From: Lysobacterales bacterium 15-68-25
GTDB taxonomy: Bacteria > Pseudomonadota > Gammaproteobacteria > Xanthomonadales > Rhodanobacteraceae
Reading direction: 5' to 3'
Assembly (NCBI GenBank): GCA_002279065.1
Contig: NCKB01000013.1
Coordinates: forward strand, 1 to 64,000
Length of the DNA stretch: 64,000 nt
The notes under the pieces are model-generated. The model was not told where the DNA came from and searched no databases. It saw only the letters and a list, made by a program, of their open reading frames with translations. Both the position numbers and the translations under genes were made by a program. Positions 1 through 8,845 of the stretch are shown piece after piece. The first letter of the stretch is position 1. Each line of letters opens with the position of its first letter.

Positions 1-150
1 GGAGGATCAGCCCGAAGGGTGGCCGGCATGGATGCCGGCCAGTTTGGCGTCAGGGCAGGATGCCCTGTCGACAAACCCCGCAGCCCGGACGCGTACCTCC
101 CGGGCCAACGGCCCGGGAGGCGCGGAAGCGGGGTGGCCTCTTTTTTGGTT

Positions 151-178
151 ACTTTTCTCTGGCCAAACAGAGAAAAGT
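151..178. repeat. perfect 10-bp inverted repeat, repeat-like
   Basis: The arms ACTTTTCTCT and AGAGAAAAGT are exact reverse complements around an 8-nt loop. A T-run (141-146) precedes the first arm. This A/T-rich hairpin stands out against the G/C-rich surroundings. Similar sequences recur between genes in xanthomonads from general knowledge, but copy number cannot be tested from one window. Confidence 0.45.
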
Positions 179-248
179 GACTCGGCCTCCGAAGGAGGAC
201 GAAACCGCTCTTGGCTGTAAGGACCACGGAAACGCGGAAAGACCAAAG

Positions 249-278
249 ACACTGGATTCCCGCTTTCGCGGGAATGAC
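249..278. repeat. REP-like hairpin (ATTCCCGC...GCGGGAAT)
   Basis: The arms ATTCCCGC and GCGGGAAT (256-263 and 268-275) close a 4-nt loop, with ACTGG before and GAC after. This matches the widespread REP-type hairpin whose chance translation gives 'DSRFRGND' or 'HSRESGNP'. Only one copy was noticed in the window. The family assignment comes from recognition, not from a search. Confidence 0.6.
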
Positions 279-352
279 GGTAGTGGAGGTTGCGGCAGAG
301 CCTGCACATCGCGCTCCGCCGAGAAGAGGAAGTCGAGGCGGGCGCCCCCCGG

Positions 353-1870
353 TTACTCGACCACGACCGGAATCTTCCCGATCCGCGCCTGCCACTCCCG
401 CGGCCCGGTCTTGTGCACCGACGTGCCAGCCGAATCGACCGCCACCGTCACCGGCATGTCCTTGACCTCGAACTCGTAGATCGCCTCCATGCCGAGGTCC
501 TCGAACGCCAGCACCTTGGAGGCCTTGATCGCCTTGGAGACCAGGTAGGCGGCTCCGCCGACGGCCATCAGGTAGACGGATTTGTGCTTCCTGATCGCCT
601 CGATCGCCGCCGGCCCGCGCTCGGCCTTGCCGACCATGCCGAGCAGGCCCGTCTGTGCCAGCACCTGCTCGGTGAACTTGTCCATGCGGGTGGCAGTGGT
701 GGGGCCGGCCGGGCCGACCACCTCGTCGCGCACCGGATCGACCGGGCCGACGTAGTAGATGAAGCGCCCCTTGAAATCGACCGGCAGCTTCTCGCCCTTG
801 TTGAGCATGTCGACGATGCGCTTGTGCGCGGCATCGCGGCCGGTCAGCAGCTTGCCGTTGAGCAGCAGCACCTCACCCGGCTTGAAGCTGGCGACTTCCT
901 CGGGAGTGATGGTGTCCAGGTCGACCCGGCGCGCGTTGGTCGGGTTGTAGGTGAGCTTGGGCCAGTCCTCCAGCGAGGGGGCCGCAAGCGCCACCGGGCC
1001 GGAACCGTCCAGGGTGAAGTGCGCATGGCGGGTGGCCGCGCAGTTCGGGATCATCGCCACCGGCAGGTTCGCCGCGTGGGTCGGGTAGTCCTTGATTTTC
1101 ACGTCGAGCACGGTGGTCAGGCCACCCAGGCCCTGCGCGCCGATGCCCAGCGCGTTGACCTTCTCGTACAGCTCGATGCGCAGCTCCTCGATGCGGTTGC
1201 TCGGCCCACGCGCGATCAGCTCCTGGATGTCGATGTGCTCCATCAGCGATTCCTTCGCCAGCAGCATTGCCTTCTCGGCGGTACCGCCGATGCCGATGCC
1301 GAGCATGCCCGGCGGGCACCAGCCGGCGCCCATGGTCGGCACCGTCTTGAGCACCCAGTCGACGATGGAGTCGGACGGGTTGAGCATGACGAACTTGCTC
1401 TTCGCCTCCGAGCCACCGCCCTTGGCCGCGACGATCACGTCGAGCTTGTCGCCCGGCACGATCGAGACGTTGATCACCGCCGGGGTGTTGTCCTTCGTGT
1501 TGCTGCGCTTGCCGGCCGGGTCGGCCAGCACACTGGCGCGCAGCTTGTTGTCCGGGTCGTTGTAGGCACGACGCACGCCTTCGTTGACGGCGTCCTCCAG
1601 CGAGCCGGTGAAGCCCTCCCAGCGCACGTCCATGCCGACCTTGAGGAAGACCGTGACGATGCCGGTGTCCTGGCACAGCGGCCGGTGGCCTTCGGCGGCC
1701 ATGCGCGAGTTGATCAGTATCTGCGCCATCGCGTCCTTCGCCGCGGGCGACTCCTCGCGCTCGTAGGCGGCGGCGAGGTTGGTGATGTAGTCGACCGGGT
1801 GGTAGTAGCTGATGTACTGCAGTGCGTCGGCGACGGACTGGATCAGGTCTTCCTGCTTGATGGCGGTCAT
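353..1870 (-). CDS. fumA: fumarate hydratase, class I (iron-sulfur)
   Basis: The 505-residue protein is a full-length single-chain class I fumarase, which interconverts fumarate and malate in the cytosolic TCA cycle using an oxygen-sensitive [4Fe-4S] cluster. The three expected cluster ligands are visible: Cys66 (PLCQDTGIV), Cys185 (GAGWCPPG) and Cys277 (IPNCAATRH), spaced almost as in characterised class I enzymes. The conserved GIGIGGT segment follows Cys185 and the C-terminal beta domain is complete. The start MTAIKQEDLI is where family similarity begins; the frame stays open upstream into unrelated sequence. The gene is monocistronic as far as visible. Whether it is called fumA or fumB is a naming choice. 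Confidence 0.95.
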   Translation of the reverse strand: MTAIKQEDLIQSVADALQYISYYHPVDYITNLAAAYEREESPAAKDAMAQILINSRMAAEGHRPLCQDTGIVTVFLKVGMDVRWEGFTGSLEDAVNEGVRRAYNDPDNKLRASVLADPAGKRSNTKDNTPAVINVSIVPGDKLDVIVAAKGGGSEAKSKFVMLNPSDSIVDWVLKTVPTMGAGWCPPGMLGIGIGGTAEKAMLLAKESLMEHIDIQELIARGPSNRIEELRIELYEKVNALGIGAQGLGGLTTVLDVKIKDYPTHAANLPVAMIPNCAATRHAHFTLDGSGPVALAAPSLEDWPKLTYNPTNARRVDLDTITPEEVASFKPGEVLLLNGKLLTGRDAAHKRIVDMLNKGEKLPVDFKGRFIYYVGPVDPVRDEVVGPAGPTTATRMDKFTEQVLAQTGLLGMVGKAERGPAAIEAIRKHKSVYLMAVGGAAYLVSKAIKASKVLAFEDLGMEAIYEFEVKDMPVTVAVDSAGTSVHKTGPREWQARIGKIPVVVE

Positions 1871-1992
1871 GGGCAGCTCGCGGGGGAAAAGGGCCCGCCG
1901 GGGGGATCTCGACGGTGCCAGCCCGTTATTTTGCCCCAGCGACCGGAGCCCGGCCAAACCGCGCGCCACCCGGACGCGCCCGCCGATGCCAC

Positions 1993-2601
1993 TCAGTAGC
2001 GGTATTCGAGCTGCAGCATCAGGGTGCCGACATGGCCATCCATGCGGACGCCGTTGCGCGAGGTGTTCAGGTGATGGAAGTCGTAGTGGACGCCGACGCT
2101 GAACCGATCGCTGAGGTCGTAGCCGCCACCCACGCCCGCATACCAGCCGTTGCCCGCCGTCACGCCGCTGCTGCTGACCACGTAGATCGGCGGCCTGACC
2201 TGGGAGCTGACGTCCAGCCAGCCATGCAGCAGGCCGGCATGCGCGGTGAGGTACCACGGCGCGTCGGCGCGCCAGGTCGCCGTCGCGCCCAGCAGCCCCG
2301 CCGATACCTGCACCTGGTCCTGCACGGTCGCGCCCGGCAGGTTGTAGCTGTCGGAGAACTTGCCCAGGTAGATCAGACCGGTTTCCAGGCCCCAGCTGAC
2401 CGGGCCGCGCCATTGCACCCCCACGCGCAGCGCGCTGGCCACGTCGCTGCCGTTGCGCCGGTAACCGGTGCCGGCCGGCTGGCCGAGCTGCGCCCGCGCG
2501 CTGCCCGCGCCGATATCGACGAAGTACCGTGGTTCTGCCGCGTGCGCCGCGGACGCGAGGGTCGTAGCGGCGAGGAACGCCACCGCCAGTTTCCGGAACA
2601 T
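1993..2601 (-). CDS. small outer-membrane beta-barrel protein (paralogue 1)
   Basis: The 202-residue protein has a clear signal peptide (residues 1-21, ending SAAHA) and then alternating amphipathic strands. It ends in LEYRY, a C-terminal aromatic of the type recognised by the BAM complex. The pattern matches the small 8-stranded OmpA/opacity-like barrel fold. It shares the spacing RYFV...GAVRVG-like...WYAGVGGGYD with the neighbours at 2790-3398 and 6692-7276, so the three are paralogues. Function is unknown and no ligand site is recognisable. No gene-free stretch over 300 bases separates it from its neighbours. Confidence 0.8.
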   Translation of the reverse strand: MFRKLAVAFLAATTLASAAHAAEPRYFVDIGAGSARAQLGQPAGTGYRRNGSDVASALRVGVQWRGPVSWGLETGLIYLGKFSDSYNLPGATVQDQVQVSAGLLGATATWRADAPWYLTAHAGLLHGWLDVSSQVRPPIYVVSSSGVTAGNGWYAGVGGGYDLSDRFSVGVHYDFHHLNTSRNGVRMDGHVGTLMLQLEYRY

Positions 2602-2789
2602 CGAACACCCCTGTGAGCTGGATCACGATCCGCGCATGAACGCAGTCATGACGCAGCTACAAGGTAGCCGGCTCGCCGCCGCGGGTCTGTTGGACAGTTC
2701 CCGGTTCCGGGAATAAATCGAGGCGGCGCCGGATGTTCCAAGTGATCGGCCGGCTTGCCCCCGGGTGACTGGGTCGCCCGGGGCGAGGC

Positions 2790-3398
2790 TCAGTAGCGGT
2801 ATTCGACCTGCAGCGTCACCGTTTCCCGGTATCCGCTGAAGCGCGCGCCGCCGCCCGAGGCCTTGATCCGGTAGAGGTCCTCGTGCAGGCCGATGCTGAG
2901 CTGCTCGTTGATGTCGTAGCCACCGCCGACGCCGAGGTACCAGCCGTTGCCGCTGGCGTTGATCGAGGGATCGCCTGCGACGTAAGGGCCGTCGGCGCGG
3001 GTCCGGAGATCCGTCCATGCATGCAGCCAGCCGCCGCGCGCCGACAGGTACCACGGCGCGTCGAAGCGGTAGCTGACGTTGCCGCCCACCAGCATGCCGC
3101 GGGTATGCACCTCGGTAGTCACGTTCGCCGGATAGACGACGTACTTTTCCGACGCCGTGCCGAGGTCCACGTAGCCCGCTTCGATGCCCCAGCCGAGCTG
3201 GTCCTGCCACATCGCGCCCACACGCACCGCCCCGGTGGGATCGTTGCCGCCATCGCGGTAGACCTCGTTGTACGGTCCATCCAGCCGGCCGCCAGCGGCG
3301 CCTACCGCACCGCTGACGAAATACCGCTGACCCTGCGCGTGAACCGCCGTCGACAGACCGAGGGCGACGAGGCTCGCCGCCAGTAGCTTCCTGCTCAT
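2790..3398 (-). CDS. small outer-membrane beta-barrel protein (paralogue 2)
   Basis: This 202-residue protein has the same length as the downstream neighbour at 1993-2601. Residues 1-21 are a signal peptide (MSRKLLAAS...VHAQ). The mature part shows the shared pattern QRYFVSGAVG, GWGIEAGYVDLG, APWYLSARGGWLHAW and NGWYLGVGGGYD, and the chain ends VEYRY. An open frame continues upstream of this Met but carries no family similarity, and the signal peptide fixes the start. The tandem arrangement with paralogue 1 suggests local duplication; the 188-nt gap leaves room for a separate promoter. Role unknown. Confidence 0.8.
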   Translation of the reverse strand: MSRKLLAASLVALGLSTAVHAQGQRYFVSGAVGAAGGRLDGPYNEVYRDGGNDPTGAVRVGAMWQDQLGWGIEAGYVDLGTASEKYVVYPANVTTEVHTRGMLVGGNVSYRFDAPWYLSARGGWLHAWTDLRTRADGPYVAGDPSINASGNGWYLGVGGGYDINEQLSIGLHEDLYRIKASGGGARFSGYRETVTLQVEYRY

Positions 3399-3590
3399 GC
3401 TGCTTCCTTGTGAGATGGGGTGTCGGCACCGGCCGCATCGCCTGGCAGCCGGGCGCGGCGCACCGTAGCAGCAAAGGCCCCGTCGCGTCTGCCCGCGAAC
3501 GCCACCATCCCGCACGCCATCATGATCGTTGCCCGGGCGGCAGGTCGCTGGCATCGTGCAATGCCCACCGCACGCCCCCGAGTCCGCCCG

Positions 3591-4463
3591 ATGCTTACCC
3601 GCCGTTTCATGCAACTGGATGTCTTCGCCGACCAGCCCATGCTCGGCAATCCGCTCGCTGTGGTGATCGATGCGCAAGGCATCGACGACGCGGCGATGCA
3701 GGCCTTCGCCCGCTGGACCAACCTGTCGGAAACCACCTTCCTGCTGCCGCCGACTTCGCCGGAAGCGGACTACCGCGTGCGCATCTTCACTCCGCGCCAG
3801 GAGCTGCCGTTCGCCGGCCATCCCAGCGTGGGCAGCGCCTATGCGGCGATCGAGACGGGGCTGGTCGACGCCGGCAAGACGGCGCTGGTGCAGGAATGCG
3901 CCGCCGGCCTGCTGCCGGTGCGGGTGGAAGGTGTCGGCGCCGCGCGCCGGATCCACGTGCAGGCGCCGCCGGCGCAGATCCACGCGATCGACGAGTCCCT
4001 GCGCCGGCAGTTAGCCGTCGCGCTGCCCGCCCCGCTCGGGCCCGACGACGTGCGACTGGTCGACAACGGCCCGCACTGGCTGGTGTGCGACCTGCGCGAC
4101 GCGGCCGCGGTGCGCGCGCTGCAGCCGGACCTGGCCGCCGTGGCGGCGCTGTGCGGGCACAACGCGGCGGTCGGGGTGAGCGTGTTCGGCCGCGAGACCG
4201 ACGGCACCGCCGCGATGGCGGTGCGGGCCTTCTGTCCGGCCGATGGCATCCCGGAGGACCCGGTCACCGGCAGCGCCAACGCGGCGATCATGGCCTGGCT
4301 GGGACAGCGCGAAGACACCGTCTACGGCACGCATTACCGGGCCAGCCAGGGCCGCGAGGTCGGGCGCGATGGTCTGGTCGACGTGGCACGCGATGTCAGC
4401 ACCGGCGCCGTCACCATCGGCGGCGCCTGCGCACTCACCGTGCGCGGACAACTCTTCTTGTAG
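3591..4463 (+). CDS. PhzF-family isomerase-like protein
   Basis: The 290-residue protein belongs to the PhzF phenazine biosynthesis-like family, with a diaminopimelate epimerase-type two-domain fold. Visible family features are the N-terminal FMQLDVFADQPMLGNPLAVV, the catalytic Glu in NLSETTFLLP, the FTPRQELPFAGHPSVGSA segment and the second-domain PEDPVTGSANAA motif. There are no phenazine genes nearby, so this is a general family member with unknown substrate rather than a phenazine enzyme. The Met at 3591 was chosen because homology begins just after it; Mets at 3561 and 3612 are alternatives. Confidence 0.88.
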   Translation: MLTRRFMQLDVFADQPMLGNPLAVVIDAQGIDDAAMQAFARWTNLSETTFLLPPTSPEADYRVRIFTPRQELPFAGHPSVGSAYAAIETGLVDAGKTALVQECAAGLLPVRVEGVGAARRIHVQAPPAQIHAIDESLRRQLAVALPAPLGPDDVRLVDNGPHWLVCDLRDAAAVRALQPDLAAVAALCGHNAAVGVSVFGRETDGTAAMAVRAFCPADGIPEDPVTGSANAAIMAWLGQREDTVYGTHYRASQGREVGRDGLVDVARDVSTGAVTIGGACALTVRGQLFL

Positions 4464-4628
4464 CGATCACCCCATAGGAATAGTTCCGAGCGGCCAGCGC
4501 TTCACGCGGGCCGCTATCGCATGCATGCTCGGGGGACGACGTCGTGGCCAGCGGGGGACGCGACGGCGCACAGGGAAATCCGACGTCATCGCCACGTGAT
4601 GACGCGCTCGCCCGTCGGGCCGGAGCGC

Positions 4629-4655
4629 GACAGGTCGTGCTCTGCGCGACCTGTC
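4629..4655. promoter_or_regulatory. perfect 9-bp inverted repeat upstream of the S53 peptidase
   Basis: GACAGGTCG and CGACCTGTC are exact reverse complements separated by 9 nt, ending 35 nt before the peptidase start codon. This could be an operator or a 5' UTR hairpin. The rest of the 227-nt gap holds no gene. No known regulator site was matched. Confidence 0.4.
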
Positions 4656-4690
4656 AGGGCTCGAGCCCGGCCATGTCCTAGGAGAGACTC

Positions 4691-6619
4691 ATGCGATCCA
4701 CGCTTCACCGCACCACCCTCGCCGCTGCCTTCACGCTGCTTTTTGCCGGCGCATCCGTCGCCAGCGCCGCGGGTGCGCCGCAGACAGCCACCACGAGTGC
4801 CACAGACTCATCGCAGACCGTCAACGTCACGCTCATGCTCCACCTGCGCAACGAGCACGGACTGCAAAGCTATATCCAGCAGACCGTCACCCCCGGCAGC
4901 CCGAACTTCCAGCGCTTCCTGAGCACTGCGGAGTTCGCACGGCGCTATGGCGCTTCCGACGCGGAGATCGCTCAGGTGCAGCGCTACCTGGCCTCGCAGG
5001 GGCTGCGCAGCGAAGTGATGGCCAATCACGTCACGCTGCAGGTCAGCGGCACCTTGGCGCAGCTCAGCACGACCTTCGGCACACCGATCCACAGCTACCG
5101 CCTGCGCGCCAACGGCCGCCTGCTGCATCGCCCGACCGGCGACGTAGTGATGCCGACCGGGCTGGCCGGACAGGTGGACGCGATCGTCGGTCTGGACAAC
5201 GAATCCAGCTTCCTGTCGCACCGTCTCAGCTCGCCGCACCTGCCGCAGGCTGCTCCCAAGCTGGCCAGCCTCAATGCGATCGGCGCCAACCGCGCCAAGA
5301 CCGCCGACGGCAACCCCACCGCCTCTGGCCAACCGGGCGAATACACGGTCGGCGACGTGGCGAACTTCTACAACATCAACCCGCTGTACCGGCGCGGCAT
5401 CACCGGCAAGGGCTCTACCGTCGCCATCGTTACGCTGGCCGACTTCGACCCGGCCGATGCCGAGACCTACTGGGGAGCGATCGGCCTGGCCACCAAGCCG
5501 CACCGCATCGAGCAGATCCACGTCGATGGCGGTGGCGGCATGAACGGCGGCAGCGGCGAGACCGCGCTGGACGTCGAGCAGGCCGGCGGCCTGGCGCCGT
5601 TCGCCGACATCCTCGTGTACGACGCGCCGAACACCAACGCCAGCTTCGTCAATGCGCTGGCACAGGCGGTCGTGGACAACCGCGCCGACGCCATTTCCAC
5701 CAGCTGGGGCGCGCCGGAGATCTACAACTTCGCGGCGCTCAACGTCGACGGCGCCCGCGTCAACGACACCCGTGACGTCGGCACGCTGCGTGCCTTTCAT
5801 TCCCTGCTTATGGAAGCCGCGGCGCAGGGCCAGTCGGTGTTCGCCGCCGCCGGCGACTCGGGCGCTTACGACACCGTGCGCGGTCTTGGCTACGGCACCG
5901 GACCGGGTGAATTCAGTGCACCGCTGACAGTGGACTCACCGGCCTCCGACCCGTACATCACGGCCTCTGGCGGCACCACCACGCCCTTCAGTTTCGCCTT
6001 CGGCAACGGCCCGGTGGCGTCGATCACGCAGGAGAGCGTGTGGGGCTGGAGCTACCTGCAGACCTATTTCGACACCAACTTCGACAAGGGCGCGGTGGAC
6101 CTGTTCTCGGTCGGCGGCGGCGGTGGTGTCAGCAGCTATTGGCGCAAGCCGTTCTACCAGTACTTCACCCGTGGCATTCGCCGCACGGAGGGCCACCAGT
6201 CACTGGACTACAACGACCCGACGGCCGGCCCGACCACCTTGCTGAAGCTGCCATCGCACTTCGCCGGTCGCAACCTGCCGGACATCTCGCTCAACGCGGA
6301 CCCGGAGACGGGCTATCTGGTCTACTCCAGCACCGATGGCGGCGCCAGCGCCGGCCAGGGCGGCACCAGCTTCGTGGCGCCGCAGCTCAACGGCATCACC
6401 GCGCTGCTGCGGCAGAGCTCGGGCCATCGCATCGGCCTGTGGAATCCGCAGGTGTATTTCCTGCAGGCGGTGTTCGGCTATGGCCGCTACTCGCCGTTCA
6501 ACAGCGTCGACGGTGGCGACAACTGGTTCTACCAGGGCGCACCGCACTACACCCCGGGCGCCGGCATCGGTACGCTGGACGTGAGCAACCTGGACGCGTT
6601 CATGCGGTTCCGCTGGTAA
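4691..6619 (+). CDS. secreted S53 (sedolisin/kumamolisin-like) serine-carboxyl peptidase
   Basis: The 642-residue preproenzyme has a signal peptide (about residues 1-27, ending SVASAA), then a pro-kumamolisin activation domain (about 40-170), then the catalytic domain. The S53 triad is visible as Glu and Asp spaced by four in GETALDVEQ and the nucleophile Ser in GGTSFVAPQLNG. A GGGGGVSSYWRKPFYQ segment typical of the family lies between them. The C-terminal calcium-site region (SVDGGDNW...GAGIGTLDVSNL) is present. S53 enzymes act extracellularly and usually at acid pH. A strong AGGAGAG precedes the ATG. It is followed by an intrinsic terminator, so it is probably monocistronic. Confidence 0.92.
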   Translation: MRSTLHRTTLAAAFTLLFAGASVASAAGAPQTATTSATDSSQTVNVTLMLHLRNEHGLQSYIQQTVTPGSPNFQRFLSTAEFARRYGASDAEIAQVQRYLASQGLRSEVMANHVTLQVSGTLAQLSTTFGTPIHSYRLRANGRLLHRPTGDVVMPTGLAGQVDAIVGLDNESSFLSHRLSSPHLPQAAPKLASLNAIGANRAKTADGNPTASGQPGEYTVGDVANFYNINPLYRRGITGKGSTVAIVTLADFDPADAETYWGAIGLATKPHRIEQIHVDGGGGMNGGSGETALDVEQAGGLAPFADILVYDAPNTNASFVNALAQAVVDNRADAISTSWGAPEIYNFAALNVDGARVNDTRDVGTLRAFHSLLMEAAAQGQSVFAAAGDSGAYDTVRGLGYGTGPGEFSAPLTVDSPASDPYITASGGTTTPFSFAFGNGPVASITQESVWGWSYLQTYFDTNFDKGAVDLFSVGGGGGVSSYWRKPFYQYFTRGIRRTEGHQSLDYNDPTAGPTTLLKLPSHFAGRNLPDISLNADPETGYLVYSSTDGGASAGQGGTSFVAPQLNGITALLRQSSGHRIGLWNPQVYFLQAVFGYGRYSPFNSVDGGDNWFYQGAPHYTPGAGIGTLDVSNLDAFMRFRW

Positions 6620-6640
6620 GCCACCGGCAAGTGGAAAAGC

Positions 6641-6673
6641 AACGGCCGCCCCATGGGGCGGCCGTTGTTTTTC
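6641..6673. terminator. bidirectional intrinsic terminator
   Basis: A perfect 12-bp stem (AACGGCCGCCCC / GGGGCGGCCGTT) is followed by GTTTTT on the plus strand. On the minus strand the stem is followed by GCTTTTCC. It sits between the converging peptidase gene and the barrel gene at 6692-7276 and can serve both. Confidence 0.9.
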
Positions 6674-6691
6674 GATACCGGCGAAAAACGC

Positions 6692-7276
6692 TCAGAAGCG
6701 CACTTCGGCGAACCCGGAGAACACCCCGACGAAGTCCTGTGTGCGCGACCCGTTGACGTCGCCGCGCACGGTGTAGTGGTCATACGCCAGACCCACCCCA
6801 AAGTGCTCGCTGACGTTGTAACCGGCACCGATCCCCACGTAGCCCCCGTTGCCGGAAAAGCGGTCGTGCTGGTCGCCAGTCCGCAAGTCGAGATGGTCAT
6901 GCATCCAGCCCAGGCGAGCGTTGACGAACACGCGATGGCCGAGGCGATAGGTCATCTTGACGCCGGCCAGCGGGCCGGTGGCGCCACCCGAAAGCTCCAG
7001 AGGAGCGGCGCCGAAGTCATAGTGCCCCCTCACGGTACCCAGGTCCGCGTAACCGGCCTCGAAGCCGTAGCTCAGCTGATCCCGGTTCCACGCGTAACCG
7101 AAACGCCACGCCGTGGCGGTGTCCGTCTTGCTCGTGTTGAAGCCGTCGTCGTGCCAGGTCGACTGACCCACCGTGCCGTTGAGAAAGAACTGGCCCGAGG
7201 TGGTCGCGGCCAGCGAGCCGGTGGAGATGCAGGAAAGGGCCATCGCCGCAACGGCGATGGTGAAACGCTTGCTCAT
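6692..7276 (-). CDS. small outer-membrane beta-barrel protein (paralogue 3)
   Basis: The 194-residue protein has a signal peptide (MSKRFTIAVAAMALS...SLAA) and a barrel with strand segments such as LSYGFEAGYADLG, RVFVNARLGWMHDH, NGGYVGIGAGYN and a C-terminal FAEVRF ending in Phe. It shares the layout of the barrels at 1993-2601 and 2790-3398 but is more diverged and is separated from them by PhzF and the peptidase. It converges on the peptidase gene with a shared terminator. Function unknown. The frame stays open upstream, but the signal peptide fixes the start. Confidence 0.8.
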   Translation of the reverse strand: MSKRFTIAVAAMALSCISTGSLAATTSGQFFLNGTVGQSTWHDDGFNTSKTDTATAWRFGYAWNRDQLSYGFEAGYADLGTVRGHYDFGAAPLELSGGATGPLAGVKMTYRLGHRVFVNARLGWMHDHLDLRTGDQHDRFSGNGGYVGIGAGYNVSEHFGVGLAYDHYTVRGDVNGSRTQDFVGVFSGFAEVRF

Positions 7277-7470
7277 CAGTGACTCCCCAGTGGTAGGCGA
7301 TCGCTGCACCTCGGCCTCACGGCCTCGGCAGCAGCCGCGGGAGTATGGGCAGCCGCGTGCGGCGAGCCTGTCGGCAGGCATCTACATGGCGGGTAGGCGC
7401 TTGCCGCCCTTGCCGCGGACCGACATGATGCGGCCTCCTCTCCTGCCTCCCGCGACCGGATCGCCCGCGC

Positions 7471-8796
7471 ATGCCCAACACACCGAACGGTTACCTGCGC
7501 AGCTTGCGCCTGGGTGATGCGGCGATGATCGTCATCGGCGGCATCATCGGCGGCGGCATCTTCCTCAACCCGGGCATCGCCGCGCAGCGCACCGAATCGG
7601 GCATCGCCCTGCTGGCAATGTGGGTGGGGGCGGGACTGCTCACCCTGGTGGGCGCGCTGTGCTACGGCGAACTCGGCGCGCGGCGCCCGAACGCCGGAGG
7701 CATCTACGTCTACCTGCGCGAGGCGTTCGGTCCGCTGGCGGGCTTCCTGTTCGGCTGGACCATGCTGCTGGTGATCTACTCCGGCTCCACTGCGGCGGTG
7801 GCGACCATCTTCGCCAGCTACGCCTCCTCGCTGTTCGACCTGCCGCCGGCGGCGGCCACGCCGCTGGCCGCCGCGGCACTGGCCTTCGTCGCCGGGATCA
7901 ACCTGTTCGGCATCCGGCTCGGCGCGACGATCCAGAACACCTTCGCCCTGCTCAAGCTGGCCGCGGTCGCCGCCCTGGTCGGCTGCGGGCTGTACCTGGC
8001 CGGGGTCGGTCACGGCGCGCAGGCGGTGCTGGGCGCGGACGAGGCGCGCCGCGGCGTGGGCTTCATGGGCGCAGCGCTGCCGGTGCTGTTCGCCTACTCC
8101 GGCTTCACCTACCTCAACAACCTAGCCGGCGAAGTGGAGCAGCCGCAGCGCACCCTGCCGCGCGCACTCGTGCTCGGCATGCTCGGCGTGATCGTCGCCT
8201 ACGCCCTGGTCAACGTGGCCTACCTGGCGGCACTCGGCCACGAGGGCCTGGCCGCCAGCCACGCCCCGGCCGCGGACGTCATGCAGCGCGTGTTCGGCAC
8301 CGTCGGCGCCAAGGTGATCGCGCTGGGCATCGCCATCTCCACGCTCGGGTTCTGCAACATCACCGTGGTCGCCGGCGCACGCGTGTTGCAGGTGATGGGC
8401 GAGGACGGGCTGTTCTTCCGCTCGGTGGCGCGACTGCACCCGGTGCACCGCACGCCCAACCTGGCGCTGGTGCTGCTGGCCGGGTGGTCGATCGTGCTGG
8501 TGCTGTCCGGCAGCTACGGCCAGCTGCTGGACTACGCCACCTTCGCCGACTGGCTGGCCTGCGCGATCGGCGTGCTGACCCTGTTCTGGTACCGCCGCCA
8601 CGACGGCGCCGCCACCGGCTTCCGCGTGCCCGGCTACCCGCTGCTGCCGCTGCTGTTCGTGGGGGTGATCGGCTGGGTGGTGGTCGAGACCATGCGCAGC
8701 AATCCGCGCAACGCCGGCATCGGCGTGCTGATCATGCTGGCCGGCGCGCCGGTGTACTTCGTCTGGCGGCACCTGTTCAGGCCGGCTCATCCCTAA
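7471..8796 (+). CDS. APC-family amino acid permease
   Basis: The 441-residue integral inner-membrane protein has about 12 hydrophobic segments. The first helix carries the family's substrate/sodium-site glycine motif (IVIGGIIGGGIFLNPG). Helix 6 shows VLFAYSGFTYLNNLAGEVEQPQRTLPRAL, the conserved glutamate region of LAT/APC permeases. It resembles exchangers and facilitators of neutral amino acids, but the substrate cannot be read from sequence. It stands alone; the oxidoreductase genes follow after 49 nt, so co-transcription is possible. Confidence 0.88.
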   Translation: MPNTPNGYLRSLRLGDAAMIVIGGIIGGGIFLNPGIAAQRTESGIALLAMWVGAGLLTLVGALCYGELGARRPNAGGIYVYLREAFGPLAGFLFGWTMLLVIYSGSTAAVATIFASYASSLFDLPPAAATPLAAAALAFVAGINLFGIRLGATIQNTFALLKLAAVAALVGCGLYLAGVGHGAQAVLGADEARRGVGFMGAALPVLFAYSGFTYLNNLAGEVEQPQRTLPRALVLGMLGVIVAYALVNVAYLAALGHEGLAASHAPAADVMQRVFGTVGAKVIALGIAISTLGFCNITVVAGARVLQVMGEDGLFFRSVARLHPVHRTPNLALVLLAGWSIVLVLSGSYGQLLDYATFADWLACAIGVLTLFWYRRHDGAATGFRVPGYPLLPLLFVGVIGWVVVETMRSNPRNAGIGVLIMLAGAPVYFVWRHLFRPAHP

Positions 8797-8845
8797 GCAC
8801 CGCGGGGGATGCGAGAATGCCCGGATCATCCTCGGGAGCGGTTTG

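Larger units (their letters stand above)
1..352. other. gene-free left end with clustered hairpins
   Basis: No credible gene is present; open frames here are short and overlap repeat-like sequence. The stretch holds several perfect inverted repeats: 21-29/32-40 (9 bp), 51-57/61-67 (7 bp), 96-105/111-120 (10 bp), 151-160/169-178 (10 bp) and 256-263/268-275 (8 bp). It lies downstream of the fumarase gene, which is transcribed towards it, so some hairpins may end or stabilise that mRNA. No clean stem followed by a T-run in the fumarase direction was found. Confidence 0.6.

Noticed and set aside
290-1999. Plus-strand frame over fumarase
   Set aside because: Shadow frame. The minus-strand fumarase is complete with its cluster cysteines.
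3591-4463. Phenazine biosynthesis locus
   Set aside because: Only a PhzF-family protein is present, and none of the other phz genes.
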